Positions 8,509 to 17,535 of a stretch of 53,138 nucleotides of DNA are shown here, in pieces; the stretch's first letter is position 1; the number at the start of each line of letters is the position of its first letter. The notes below the pieces were generated by a model. It ran no database searches, had not been told where the DNA came from, and saw nothing but the letters and a program-made list of their open reading frames with translations. The position numbers were made by a program, and so were the translations under genes. The stretch is from CBDATB01 sp965199745 (lineage in GTDB: Bacteria > Bacteroidota > Bacteroidia > Cytophagales > Flammeovirgaceae): NCBI GenBank assembly GCA_965199745.1, contig CBDATB010000006.1, forward strand, positions 1 to 53,138. Direction: 5' to 3'.

Positions 8509-9813
8509 ATGAGACAAAAATTATTGCGGGCAGGAGCAAATGAGCTTTCTTATGAAATTAGAGGTATTGTAAAAAAAACCCGGCAAATTCAAGCACTAGG
8601 CCAGAAAATTTACTGGGAAAATATTGGCGATCCTGTGCAGAAGAATGCAAAAATACCTCAATGGATTAAACAGATAATAATAGATTTGATTGAGCAAGAC
8701 CATACTTTTAGCTACTGCGACTCTAAGGGAGTACTAGAAACCCGACAATTTCTTGCCCAATTAAATAATGCTCGCAATGGAGTACAAATCACTAGCGAAG
8801 ACATTTTGTTTTTCAATGGGCTTGGCGATGCCATTTCACGCATTTATCAGTTTATTTTGCCCACTTCGCGCGTGATTGGTCCTTCTCCAGCCTATTCTAC
8901 ACACTCTTCTGCTGAAGCTGCACATGCCAACGACCAGCCGCTTACCTATCACCTCGATCCCGCTAACTTTTGGTTGCCAGACATACAGGACTTGTACAAT
9001 AAGGTGAAATATAATCCCAATGTAGTAGCCATTTTGGTTATCAACCCCGATAATCCTACGGGTATGGTATATCCTCGCGAAATATTAAAGCAAATTGTTG
9101 ATATTGCCCGCACATTTAAGCTGTTTATCGTCTGTGATGAAATTTATATGCATATTACCTATAATAATGCTATTGCTCACCCACTCTCGACTCTCATCGG
9201 AGAGGTGCCGGGTATTTCGTTGAAAGGTATTTCCAAAGAATTACCCTGGCCCGGTGCGCGTTGTGGTTGGGCAGAATATTATAATCGTCAGGCAGATAAG
9301 GAGTTTGACAGGCTTTGCGAAACGCTTGATAATGCAAAAATGATGGAAGTATGCGCTACCAAACTGCCTCAACTTGTTATTCCTAAAATAATGCAAGACA
9401 AACGCTATGACCCCTACCTAGCACAAAAAAATAAAGCCATTAGCAAGCGCAGCAAAGTGATTACCTCTTTGCTTAAAGACATTCCAGCACTGCGGTTTAA
9501 TGAAACCTGTGGAGCTTTTTACAATACAATTATCTTTAAAGAGAATATACTCAATCATCGACAATCTCTTACAATAAGCAATAAGAAAATAGAAAAATGC
9601 TTACACGAATGGTTGGATAATGAAGAAAATATTGCTCTTGATAAGCGTTTTGTCTATTATCTACTCGCAGCCAAAGGGGTTTGCGTAGTACCAGTATCTT
9701 CTTTCTGTTCCGATTTGTTGGGTTTTAGGGTAACTCTATTAGAAGAAGATGAAAATCTTTTGCAAGAGACATTTATGGCAATTCGGGAGGCTGTAATAGA
9801 ATATGTCGCATAA
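8509..9813 (+). CDS. PLP-dependent aminotransferase, class I/II
   Basis: This 434-residue protein has the aspartate-aminotransferase-fold landmarks: the NPDNPTGMVYPREIL segment, the DEIYMHITY motif whose Asp contacts the pyridine nitrogen, and the Schiff-base lysine in LKGISKELPWPGARCGW (Lys243). The spaced arginine in PGARCGW should bind the alpha-carboxylate of the substrate. The best guess is an alanine/aspartate-type transaminase of the AlaA/AspC superfamily; exact substrate is uncertain. It lies between the OstA-like gene and aroE on the same strand, 48 bases before the aroE ATG at 9862. It could therefore serve aromatic amino acid metabolism, but that is inference from position only. 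Confidence 0.8.
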   Translation: MRQKLLRAGANELSYEIRGIVKKTRQIQALGQKIYWENIGDPVQKNAKIPQWIKQIIIDLIEQDHTFSYCDSKGVLETRQFLAQLNNARNGVQITSEDILFFNGLGDAISRIYQFILPTSRVIGPSPAYSTHSSAEAAHANDQPLTYHLDPANFWLPDIQDLYNKVKYNPNVVAILVINPDNPTGMVYPREILKQIVDIARTFKLFIVCDEIYMHITYNNAIAHPLSTLIGEVPGISLKGISKELPWPGARCGWAEYYNRQADKEFDRLCETLDNAKMMEVCATKLPQLVIPKIMQDKRYDPYLAQKNKAISKRSKVITSLLKDIPALRFNETCGAFYNTIIFKENILNHRQSLTISNKKIEKCLHEWLDNEENIALDKRFVYYLLAAKGVCVVPVSSFCSDLLGFRVTLLEEDENLLQETFMAIREAVIEYVA

Positions 9814-9861
9814 TTATAGTTAGAAAGTATTTTTTAAAAGATGATTTATCGTTATACCAAA

Positions 9862-10605
9862 ATGAAAACTGAAAAAATTTACGGTTTAATTGGCCGCAGT
9901 TTATCACATTCATTTTCAAAAAGATATTTTACTGAAAAATTTGCTGAGGAAGGAATTAAAAACTGCCGCTACGAATTATTTGAATTATCGCAAATCAGTG
10001 AGTTTCTTCCTTTGGTGAGAACAATTTCTCCTACAGGGCTTAACGTAACCATACCATACAAAGAGGCTGTGATGCCTTATCTGAATCGTTTAGATCGTTC
10101 GGCAGAGAGAATTGGCGCAGCCAATGTAATTAAATTTGAAACCAACGGTAAATTGGCGGGATATAACTCGGATTATTATGGCTTGTATACTTCTCTAAAA
10201 CGTTTTTTGGGTGGAAAAACAAAAATTAAAGCATTAATTTTGGGTACTGGAGGGGCTGCTAAGGCAGCAAAAGCCGTATTGGAAGATATGGACATCGGCT
10301 ACTGGGTTGTTTCGAGAAAACCCAGCAATAGCATGCTCGGCTACAAACAAGTAGACAAACAAATCATCGAAGAGCATCAGTTAATTATTAATTGTACGCC
10401 ACTGGGTATGTCTCCTGCCATACATCGATGCCCTGACATCGCCTATGAGTATTGTGGCGTAGAACATTATCTATACGACTTGGTATATAATCCACAGAAA
10501 ACACGCTTTATGCAAAGAGGTATTAGCTATGGCTCAAAGACTAAAAACGGGTCGGAGATGTTAGCACTACAGGCAGAAAAATCTTGGCAAATATGGAACC
10601 GATGA
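9862..10605 (+). CDS. aroE: Shikimate dehydrogenase
   Basis: AroE reduces 3-dehydroshikimate to shikimate with NADPH in the chorismate pathway. The N-terminal substrate site has SLSHSFSKRYF (the SxS shikimate-binding motif), NVTIPYKEAV with the catalytic Lys, and the Asn/Asp pair in GYNSDYYG. The Rossmann domain carries LILGTGGAAKAAKAVL and the NCTPLGMSP motif. A start at 9862 (MKTEKIYGLIGRSLSH) matches the family; an in-frame ATG seven codons upstream at 9841 would only add MIYRYTK. The length is 247 residues. It is the last gene before the longer gap preceding the protease. Confidence 0.92.
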   Translation: MKTEKIYGLIGRSLSHSFSKRYFTEKFAEEGIKNCRYELFELSQISEFLPLVRTISPTGLNVTIPYKEAVMPYLNRLDRSAERIGAANVIKFETNGKLAGYNSDYYGLYTSLKRFLGGKTKIKALILGTGGAAKAAKAVLEDMDIGYWVVSRKPSNSMLGYKQVDKQIIEEHQLIINCTPLGMSPAIHRCPDIAYEYCGVEHYLYDLVYNPQKTRFMQRGISYGSKTKNGSEMLALQAEKSWQIWNR

Positions 10606-10703
10606 CACGTATGACTTGTTATTTTTGATGCTCGAATCGCCGTACCTGTTGAGTTATTTGACTATTTATTGTAATAATCAGACTGAAAAAATTAGTAGAA
10701 ACC

Positions 10704-12761
10704 ATGCAAGTACTCAAATTTATCATAGTGTCCTTAATTCTCCTTCGCGTTACTAGCAGTAAAGCGCAAAATATCAAACGGTGTGCTTTTGATGAAGTCT
10801 CAGAAAGTCAGCAAAAAAAACAGCGAGCATTTCAAGAGAGTATTAGCACTTATATAGGGGCGAAAAACACAGACCAAAGTAACCGTACTACAGAAGATAC
10901 AATCAGGCGTATCCCTATTATTTTTCATATTATTCATACTGGTGAACCAGTAGGAACGGCCACAAACTTAAGTGCAGAACAGATATACTCTCAAATTGGT
11001 ATACTCAACGAAGACTTCCGTTTTACCAATGCGGGTAAAGACAATATTTCAGACGAATTTATTTCTGTAGCTACAGATGCGCAAATAGAATTTTGTCCTG
11101 CCTCTGTTGAGCCAAATGGTAAGCTGCTTACCGAACGCGGTATCAACCGAATAGAGCTGAGTACAGCCCAGTGGAGTCATGGCGACTTTCTCAAACAAAT
11201 AGCTCCTATTACTTCATGGAACCCTAAAGAGTATTGTAATGTATGGGTTTTTGATATATTGCAGAGTTTTTTAGGCTATGCACAATTTCCCAGCAACTCA
11301 AATTTACCGGGCTTCGACGTGGACGAGGGTGCTGATGCAACAGATGGCATATTATTGGATTATACTACAGTAGGTCGCCCTCCTTTCAACACTTCGGAAA
11401 CTAATTTTAATCTGGGCAGAACACTCACGCATGAGCTAGGGCATTGGTTGGGTTTGTTACATCCTTGGGGCAGAGGGTCGGGCTGCGATAAAGATGATTT
11501 CTGTGCCGATACGCCTCTCATGGAACGTTATCTGTCAGGCTGCCCACAAGAGCCTGTGTTCTCTTGTGGAAGTATGGATATGATAGAAAACTTTATGGGT
11601 TATGTCAATGATCGGTGTATGCACCTATTTACTAAAGAACAGGTAAAACGTATGCACGCCGCACTCGAAACAGCCCGTAACCGAAGCGATCTGAGTGAGT
11701 CGCCTGCACTCAAAAAATCCGGATCCGGTGTTGTGGGTCTTTTTACTGTTGACAAAACTGAAAATTGTGTCGGTACACCAATAAAATTACAAAACAATTC
11801 TGTTGTGCTGAACAATGCTGTAAATTTTCATTACGAATGGCTTTTTGAGGGAGGAATACCTGCAAGTTCTGATGAACTTAACCCAAGTGTTTCTTATGCT
11901 CAAGCGGGTACTTACGATATTACTTTATTAATTCACTACGACAACGTCACTGACACAATACATAAAAGCAACTATATCACCGCCACAGACCATAGCCAAA
12001 CTGCCCGTTTATTACCCCTGATAGAAACCTTTGAAACCGACTCACTCAGCAATACAGGCTGGCGAGATATGAGCGGAAACTGGCAAGTGGCCAGTGTGCA
12101 AAAAAACGGCATCACAGAGTCGGCAATTGCTATCGATCACGCACAACTTAATAATAATAACGAAAACCGTCTACTTTCACCCGTTCTTAGTATTGACAAG
12201 GAACAGCAAATAGTGTTAAGACTCGATATGTCCTATGCAGCCCGTGCAGGAGAGAGCCAAACAGATAGTTTGACAATTGAAGTTAAAGATGTATGCCAAG
12301 ACACGACTATACGCTTATGGGGAGTTGCCTTGGGTAAGTTAGCTACTGCCGTAGCCACTACTCAGGTTTTTGAGCCATCAAGCGAACAGTGGGAAAACGT
12401 TGCGTTTCCACTAGGGCAAATGAATGTACCTTATACTCAGATAGTACTCACAAATACCAGTATTAGTGCCGACAAAATGTATATTAATCAGGTGTCAATC
12501 GATGCAGTTGAGAGTGAATTATTTACCAATGTTAATGTCTTTCCAAACCCGGCCAGAAGTTTTGTAAATATTTATACAAGTGGGCAAAATATCAGTCATA
12601 TTATCGTTTATAATGCGCTGGGCAAAAATATGCAAGAATTCTTCCCCAAGCACAACAACTTTTTATGCGATATACGCAATTATCGAGCGGGTCTTTATTT
12701 GCTACATATTACTACTGATAAAGGTGCTATAACAACAAAAAGACTGCTAGTCACTAAATAA
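10704..12761 (+). CDS. Secreted M43-family zinc metalloprotease with PKD domain and T9SS C-terminal tail
   Basis: A signal peptide (LKFIIVSLILLRVTSSKAQ) opens a 685-residue protein. The catalytic zinc motif HELGHWLGLLH sits at residues 243-253 and a Met-turn-like segment follows (ENFMGYVNDRCMHLF), placing it in the pappalysin/cytophagalysin M43 family. A PKD-like domain follows at about 345-430 (YEWLFEGGIPASS, AQAGTYDITLLI). A region of about 170 residues with jelly-roll character comes next. The final 75 residues are a T9SS sorting domain (VFPNPARSFVNIYT, ending GLYLLHITTDKGAITTKRLL). The enzyme should be exported through the outer membrane and cleave extracellular proteins. It is followed after 20 bases by a MORN/YwqK gene. 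Confidence 0.9.
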   Translation: MQVLKFIIVSLILLRVTSSKAQNIKRCAFDEVSESQQKKQRAFQESISTYIGAKNTDQSNRTTEDTIRRIPIIFHIIHTGEPVGTATNLSAEQIYSQIGILNEDFRFTNAGKDNISDEFISVATDAQIEFCPASVEPNGKLLTERGINRIELSTAQWSHGDFLKQIAPITSWNPKEYCNVWVFDILQSFLGYAQFPSNSNLPGFDVDEGADATDGILLDYTTVGRPPFNTSETNFNLGRTLTHELGHWLGLLHPWGRGSGCDKDDFCADTPLMERYLSGCPQEPVFSCGSMDMIENFMGYVNDRCMHLFTKEQVKRMHAALETARNRSDLSESPALKKSGSGVVGLFTVDKTENCVGTPIKLQNNSVVLNNAVNFHYEWLFEGGIPASSDELNPSVSYAQAGTYDITLLIHYDNVTDTIHKSNYITATDHSQTARLLPLIETFETDSLSNTGWRDMSGNWQVASVQKNGITESAIAIDHAQLNNNNENRLLSPVLSIDKEQQIVLRLDMSYAARAGESQTDSLTIEVKDVCQDTTIRLWGVALGKLATAVATTQVFEPSSEQWENVAFPLGQMNVPYTQIVLTNTSISADKMYINQVSIDAVESELFTNVNVFPNPARSFVNIYTSGQNISHIIVYNALGKNMQEFFPKHNNFLCDIRNYRAGLYLLHITTDKGAITTKRLLVTK

Positions 12762-12781
12762 AACTCAAGCAGAGAACACAT

Positions 12782-13606
12782 ATGATTATGAGGTACTTAT
12801 CTTTATTTTTCCTGCTGTTTTGTATGGCTTATTCTCTGCATGGACAAGCATTCCTTGCAGAAGATACAGCACTGTTACATACAAAAAAAGAAATACCGAC
12901 CGTTGATTTGAATCCTAACGAAATAAAAGAAAAAGAAAAAAAAAAGAAGAAGAAAACCAAGCGAAAGTTTTTTTTCAATATTAAAACCAAACGTTTTCTT
13001 ATCAAGGATGCAAAAGGGAGAAATACTACTTACAGCACCTTTCATGTGCTAAAGGTTTATCAAACCCCCAGCACTTACCTGCAAAAAGTGTATTACTACA
13101 ACAAAGAAAAGCGCCAAATAGAGACTTCGTCAAAATATAAGCCCAGTGCCGGTATGCCTTTGCACGGCAGCTACCAAAAAGTTCTCAACGGTCAAGTCAT
13201 AGAGCAGGGATCCTACTATATCGGAGGAAAAACAGGTAGGTGGGAAAAATACAGTAAAAACGGTTTGCTCATCGATAAGAAAAAGTATTACAGAGGCTTT
13301 CCCAAAGAGTCGATCATCACTTACTGGGATTTGCAAAAAACTAGAATTAAAGAACTCATACCCATACATTATGGCGTAAAAGAAGGCTTTTACCTTTCTT
13401 ATTATGAAAGCGGAAATGTAAAAGAAAAAGGAGAGTACAAAGACGGTATAAAAATAAAATCGTGGTGGGAATACTACGATCGAAAGGGTAGGAGAAACAG
13501 CAAAAGAGAAACCGTTTACCCCAGAAGACCTTACGACAATACAAAGCCTTACGTGAGAAAAGAATGGGATAAAAAGGGCAAAAAAATAATTGATGTGAAA
13601 AAATAG
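12782..13606 (+). CDS. Exported YwqK/MORN-repeat-like protein
   Basis: The 274-residue product starts with a signal peptide (YLSLFFLLFCMAYSLHGQ), then a lysine-rich linker (NEIKEKEKKKKKKTKRKFF). The C-terminal half has MORN-type repeats built around G-x-W-x-x-Y/Y-x-x-G motifs (GSYYIGGKTGRWEKYSKNG, EGFYLSYYESGNVKEKGEY, DGIKIKSWWEYYDRKG). Such repeats occur in the so-called YwqK-family antitoxin annotation. No toxin gene is adjacent, so an antitoxin role is not supported here. A periplasmic or surface role is more likely. It may be co-transcribed with the metalloprotease gene 20 bases upstream. Confidence 0.75.
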   Translation: MIMRYLSLFFLLFCMAYSLHGQAFLAEDTALLHTKKEIPTVDLNPNEIKEKEKKKKKKTKRKFFFNIKTKRFLIKDAKGRNTTYSTFHVLKVYQTPSTYLQKVYYYNKEKRQIETSSKYKPSAGMPLHGSYQKVLNGQVIEQGSYYIGGKTGRWEKYSKNGLLIDKKKYYRGFPKESIITYWDLQKTRIKELIPIHYGVKEGFYLSYYESGNVKEKGEYKDGIKIKSWWEYYDRKGRRNSKRETVYPRRPYDNTKPYVRKEWDKKGKKIIDVKK

Positions 13607-13876
13607 AAAAATCACGGCATACAAACTTAAAAGATTTTTTTGTATTACTCTAAGGCTGAAGTATTCAAGCAAGGGCGAATGCTATTGTTTGCCGACTTAA
13701 ATATGGCGTAAATTCGAGATTACTACTGTGTTATTTTAATGAAATATGTGTCAATTTAATAGCAGGTTCATTAGGATAAAAGTGCTAAGCGAATACACAA
13801 GCCGACATATATGCAGAAGTATTTTGTAGTTTTCTATGCCTATAGCACCAAAAATTATTTGCAAATATGCTCTTAG

Positions 13877-14317
13877 CTAAAAATTCATGACCGCCATTGT
13901 CAAGCGACTAATGCAAACGAGTTTACTTGATTCGGCGGTAATTTTTATTTCCCATACATGTGTGCTTTTACCTAAGTGCAAAGGAGCAGCTTTTGCCATG
14001 ACAAAACCCGATTGGATACTGCAAATATGATTGGCATTAATATCCAGACCTACACAATATTGCTTTTTATCATCTACACAAAAATTACTGGCCGTACTTG
14101 CCAATGTTTCGGCAAGAACAACGGAAGCCCCGCCGTGCAACAAACCCATAGGCTGCTGTGTTTTATGGTTCACAAGCATTTTTGCACATAGATAATCATT
14201 ACCTACCTCGGTAAAAATAATATCGAGATATTGAATCATATGAGTGCGTTCTTGGTTTAACTTTTCAATATTGATTTGTTTTTTGAAAATCACTTTGTTA
14301 TTTACCTTTTGACACAA
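13877..14317 (-). CDS. PaaI/MenI-type hotdog-fold acyl-CoA thioesterase
   Basis: This 146-residue protein fits the small hotdog thioesterases. The motif GLLHGGASVVLAETLAS holds the catalytic glutamate in the HGG-x6-E pattern of PaaI/EntH/MenI enzymes. The preceding segment (MIQYLDIIFTEVGNDYLCAKM) matches the family N-terminus, supporting the start at 14317. The product probably hydrolyses a cytosolic acyl- or aryl-CoA; 1,4-dihydroxy-2-naphthoyl-CoA (menaquinone synthesis) is one possibility but cannot be settled from sequence. It is divergent from the phosphatase gene, with only 32 bases between the start codons, so their control regions must overlap. Confidence 0.85.
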   Translation of the reverse strand: MCQKVNNKVIFKKQINIEKLNQERTHMIQYLDIIFTEVGNDYLCAKMLVNHKTQQPMGLLHGGASVVLAETLASTASNFCVDDKKQYCVGLDINANHICSIQSGFVMAKAAPLHLGKSTHVWEIKITAESSKLVCISRLTMAVMNF

Positions 14318-14349
14318 AAAATCACCTTCGCCACAAGTTTAACCAAAGT

Positions 14350-15003
14350 ATGAATAAGAAAAAAATTTATATTGTTCGCCACGGTGAAACAGAGTATAAC
14401 CGCGTTGGGATAGTGCAGGGACGCTTCGTTAATGCCGGCCTGAATCAGCTAGGGAGAATGCAGGCGAGAGCTTTTTATGAAAAATTTTCTGCTATTCACT
14501 TAGACAAAATATACACTTCTACGCTAAAAAGGACCCACCAATCGGTGGCAGCCTTTATTCAGGATGGCATACCTTGGGAACAGCGGGAGGGCTTGGACGA
14601 AATCAGTTGGGGAGATAAGGAAGGTCGGGCAATTACTCCAAAAGATGACATACAATATGGCGATATTTTGAACCAGTGGAAAAATGGAAATCTAGCATAT
14701 AAAGTACAAGGCGGAGAGAGTCCTTTAGCAGTACAAAATAGGCAATGCAAGATATGGCGATATATTATGTCTCAACAAAATGAACATATCATACTAGTAT
14801 GTATGCACGGCAGAGCCATGAAAATATTATTATGTTCTTTGTTGAATATTCCCCTAGCACAAATGGAAAAATTTCAGCACCAAAATCTCTGTTTGTACCA
14901 ACTTTTGTATTGCAATAATAGTTATGAAATGGTTCGTAATAATTATACAAACCATCTGAATCGTTTGCGTCCAAAACTTGATAAGCCCATCACATTAAAG
15001 TAA
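14350..15003 (+). CDS. Histidine phosphatase (phosphoglycerate-mutase-like) family protein
   Basis: The N-terminal IYIVRHGETEYNRVGIVQGR contains the phospho-histidine RHGE signature of the histidine phosphatase superfamily. The second half has the supporting histidine in VCMHGRAMKILL. At 217 residues it resembles the cobalamin/PhoE/GpmB-type phosphatases rather than the glycolytic mutase. The substrate is unknown. It begins 32 bases from the divergent thioesterase gene and is followed closely by the universal stress protein. Confidence 0.85.
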   Translation: MNKKKIYIVRHGETEYNRVGIVQGRFVNAGLNQLGRMQARAFYEKFSAIHLDKIYTSTLKRTHQSVAAFIQDGIPWEQREGLDEISWGDKEGRAITPKDDIQYGDILNQWKNGNLAYKVQGGESPLAVQNRQCKIWRYIMSQQNEHIILVCMHGRAMKILLCSLLNIPLAQMEKFQHQNLCLYQLLYCNNSYEMVRNNYTNHLNRLRPKLDKPITLK

Positions 15004-15051
15004 TGACAGTGGCAGCATATGGCGTTATTCGAGGTAAAAACCTTTTCAAAT

Positions 15052-15975
15052 ATGAAAAAATTATACACTATAATGGCTGCGTTAGATTTTTCTGAGCAAG
15101 ATAATGAAATCATCAAATACGCTATTTTTCTTGCACAACGACAGCCGTGCCATAAAATTTATTTTATTCACATCGATGATAGCAGAGGTATACCCGATGA
15201 GGTAAGGGATGAAATATACGGAATGCCTGAATCTGACATCGAGACTCATTTGATTAATCAAATCAAAAAAGAAGTAGCTCCTTACCATACTGATAATCAG
15301 GGATATAACATAGAATATTTACTAGAAAAAGGTTCTCCACTCGACCGCCTGATTCATGCATCTGCCCGCGAAAAAGTTGACTGGGTGATGGTTGGTAAAA
15401 AGAGTGAGTGTGCTGGAAGTGGCAATATGTTGGCGCGCTTTACGCGGCGTTCAAAATGCTCAGTCCTTATTGTGCCTTACGATTCGCAGTTATTATTACA
15501 TAACCTCTTAGTTTGTATTGATTTTTCTAAAAACTCCGAGTTCGCGCTCAACGCTGCTATTCACTTCGCTGAAGGCATAGACTCGGCCTCTATTTACTGT
15601 CATCACGTTTATCGCGTGCCGACAGGTTACCATAAAACTGGGAAAAAATTTGAAGAAGCAGCACACATTATGAAGAAAAATTCCAAAATAAAATTTAAAG
15701 AGTTTATGAGTCAAGTAGATACCAAAGGTATAGAAGTGACGCCTATTTTCAGCCTAGACGAAACCGGAGAGTCAGCTAAGCTCACCAAAGAAACTGCCGA
15801 GAGCATTCATGCTGATATGGTGTTTGTAGGCTCGAAAGGACGCACCTTTGCGGCTTCTATTTTTCTCGGCAGTTTTTCAGAAAAACTCATTCATCAGAAT
15901 AGTAAAATTCCACTAGCGATTATTAAAAGAGAAAATGAAATGTTCGGAATTATACAAGCACTAAAATCGTTGTAA
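15052..15975 (+). CDS. Tandem-domain universal stress protein
   Basis: The product contains two UspA domains in tandem. Domain 1 starts KLYTIMAALDFSEQDNEIIKYA and ends in a G-x2-G-x9-G/S-type loop (GKKSECAGSGNMLARFTRRSKCSVLIVPYD). Domain 2 starts NLLVCIDFSKNSEFALNAAIHFAEG and ends VGSKGRTFAASIFLGSFSEKLIH. The second loop (GSKG...GSFSEKL) is closer to an ATP-binding Usp consensus. The start at ATG 15052 gives the normal family N-terminus; an in-frame ATG at 15019 would add 11 residues. It lies 48 bases after the phosphatase gene and probably shares its transcript. Confidence 0.88.
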   Translation: MKKLYTIMAALDFSEQDNEIIKYAIFLAQRQPCHKIYFIHIDDSRGIPDEVRDEIYGMPESDIETHLINQIKKEVAPYHTDNQGYNIEYLLEKGSPLDRLIHASAREKVDWVMVGKKSECAGSGNMLARFTRRSKCSVLIVPYDSQLLLHNLLVCIDFSKNSEFALNAAIHFAEGIDSASIYCHHVYRVPTGYHKTGKKFEEAAHIMKKNSKIKFKEFMSQVDTKGIEVTPIFSLDETGESAKLTKETAESIHADMVFVGSKGRTFAASIFLGSFSEKLIHQNSKIPLAIIKRENEMFGIIQALKSL

Positions 15976-16143
15976 AGCAAACAAGCATCACAGCTATTTT
16001 TCTGTAAGATTCAATTCCACTCCTGCCGTGTTTGCTGCTACATTGGCAAGACGGTTAAAAAATAGTACGGAACACCGCAATCTCATATAAAAATCAGTAC
16101 TGAGCTTAGTTTTACATTAAGCAGCTAAAAAACATTATTTTTT

Positions 16144-16174
16144 TTGATAAAAAAGTTTTCTATATTTAGTTTTG
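16144..16174 (+). promoter_or_regulatory. Promoter of the alternative complex III operon (TTG-N20-TAnnTTTG)
   Basis: TTG at 16144-16146, a 20-base spacer and TAGTTTTG at 16167-16174 match the Bacteroidota sigma consensus (-33 TTG, -7 TAnnTTTG). Transcription should begin near 16181, which leaves about 50 bases of leader before the actA ATG at 16231. The same TTG is the first possible start codon of the actA frame, but its role as the -33 element makes that start implausible. Confidence 0.7.
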
Positions 16175-16230
16175 CCGCGAATTTCAGACACGCGGTCATA
16201 AATCTACTTAAATCAAATAACCCTCATGTT

Positions 16231-17478
16231 ATGAGCCTAAGTAAAAGCCTAATCAAGTGTTTCTTCCTTATACTTATGACAGCTGCTCACTGTGCAATGG
16301 CACAGGAAAGCGATGCCACAGATCAAATACCTTCCGATGCGGAAGTTATCAAGAAGGGGAAATCTATATTCAGTGGTAATTGCAAACAATGCCATAACAT
16401 ACATAACAAGGTTGTAGGTCCGATGCTTGCCGGCGTTTACGAGCGGCAAAGCGTTCCTTGGTTAATCAACTTTATCAAATATCCCGAAAAAGTCATTAAA
16501 AGTGGCGATGAGTATGCGGTAGCCTTGTATGAACAATATAAACCACAACTCATGCCCAACCACGATTTCTTTAGTGATGAAGAAGTTTTATCTATAATAG
16601 CTTATATTAAGGACGAAACTATTAAAGGCCCTCCCAATGCTACAGCAGCAAGCGTGGAAACTACAGCACTTAGTACAAATCCAGCAGAAGAAGCCAATAC
16701 TACTCTTCTTCAAGCAATTATCGTGGGTCTCGTCATACTACTGATGCTATTATTGGCAGTAGTGATACTTATGTTATCGGTTTTATCAAGGTATTTGAGT
16801 CAGAAAGAAGGCTTGAGCGAACAAGATAAAGCTTATGTAGGGCAAACTTTTAGTTTCAGTAGCGTATTAAAAAGTGCCTATTTTATTAATATTGTTACTT
16901 TCATTTTTATCGTACTAGCCTCTAAAACTATCGTAGACGGTTTGTTTTCTATTGGCGTACAACAGGGCTATGCTCCCGAACAACCTATCAAGTTTTCGCA
17001 TAAATTACATGCGGGTTACTATGAAATAGACTGCCAATACTGCCACACAGGTGTAGAAAAAAGTAAAAGTGCCAACATTCCTTCAGCAAATATATGTATG
17101 AATTGCCATAATGCTATCAAAACAACTTCTCCGGAAATACAAAAAATTTATGTAGCTCTCGAAAAGGATGAACCCATTCAATGGGTCAGAGTACATAATT
17201 TGCCTGATTTGGCCTATTTTAATCACTCGCAGCACGTGAAAGTAGGCGGGCTGGAATGCGAAAATTGCCACGGAAATATCAAAGAGATGGAAGTAGTACA
17301 GCAAATTTCACTACTGACTATGGGTTGGTGTATCGATTGCCACAGACAAACAAAAGTCAATGCAAAAGACAATGCCTACTACGATAAACTCGTACTTTTA
17401 CATGAAGCAAAAAATACCAAAGAGCCTTTAAAGGTGGAAAATATAGGTGGCTTGGAATGTGCCAGATGCCACTACTAA
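16231..17478 (+). CDS. actA: Alternative complex III subunit ActA, multiheme cytochrome c
   Basis: ActA is the periplasmic multiheme cytochrome of alternative complex III, which oxidises menaquinol and passes electrons on. From ATG 16231 a signal peptide (SLIKCFFLILMTAAHCAMAQ) is followed by a monoheme cytochrome domain (CKQCH). Two transmembrane segments come next (AIIVGLVILLMLLLAVVILM and NIVTFIFIVLAS), then a C-terminal multiheme domain. I count six CxxCH sites: CKQCH, CQYCH, CMNCH, CENCH, CIDCH and CARCH. The fused N-terminal cytochrome plus triheme-like tail is the Bacteroidota arrangement. It is first in the operon, directly after a consensus promoter, and actB follows 57 bases later. 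The product is 415 residues. Confidence 0.92.
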   Translation: MSLSKSLIKCFFLILMTAAHCAMAQESDATDQIPSDAEVIKKGKSIFSGNCKQCHNIHNKVVGPMLAGVYERQSVPWLINFIKYPEKVIKSGDEYAVALYEQYKPQLMPNHDFFSDEEVLSIIAYIKDETIKGPPNATAASVETTALSTNPAEEANTTLLQAIIVGLVILLMLLLAVVILMLSVLSRYLSQKEGLSEQDKAYVGQTFSFSSVLKSAYFINIVTFIFIVLASKTIVDGLFSIGVQQGYAPEQPIKFSHKLHAGYYEIDCQYCHTGVEKSKSANIPSANICMNCHNAIKTTSPEIQKIYVALEKDEPIQWVRVHNLPDLAYFNHSQHVKVGGLECENCHGNIKEMEVVQQISLLTMGWCIDCHRQTKVNAKDNAYYDKLVLLHEAKNTKEPLKVENIGGLECARCHY

Positions 17479-17535
17479 TTTTGTCTTTTTTTTAAATAAT
17501 TATTACTTAAATTGTAAATTCATATCAGTAGCTAT

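Noticed and set aside
12782..13606. YwqK antitoxin of a toxin-antitoxin pair
   Set aside because: The MORN repeats explain the annotation name, but the protein has a signal peptide and no toxin gene is adjacent.
13130..13672. 180-codon minus-strand open frame opposite the MORN/YwqK gene
   Set aside because: Phe/Ser-rich shadow of the lysine-rich coding strand, with no family character.
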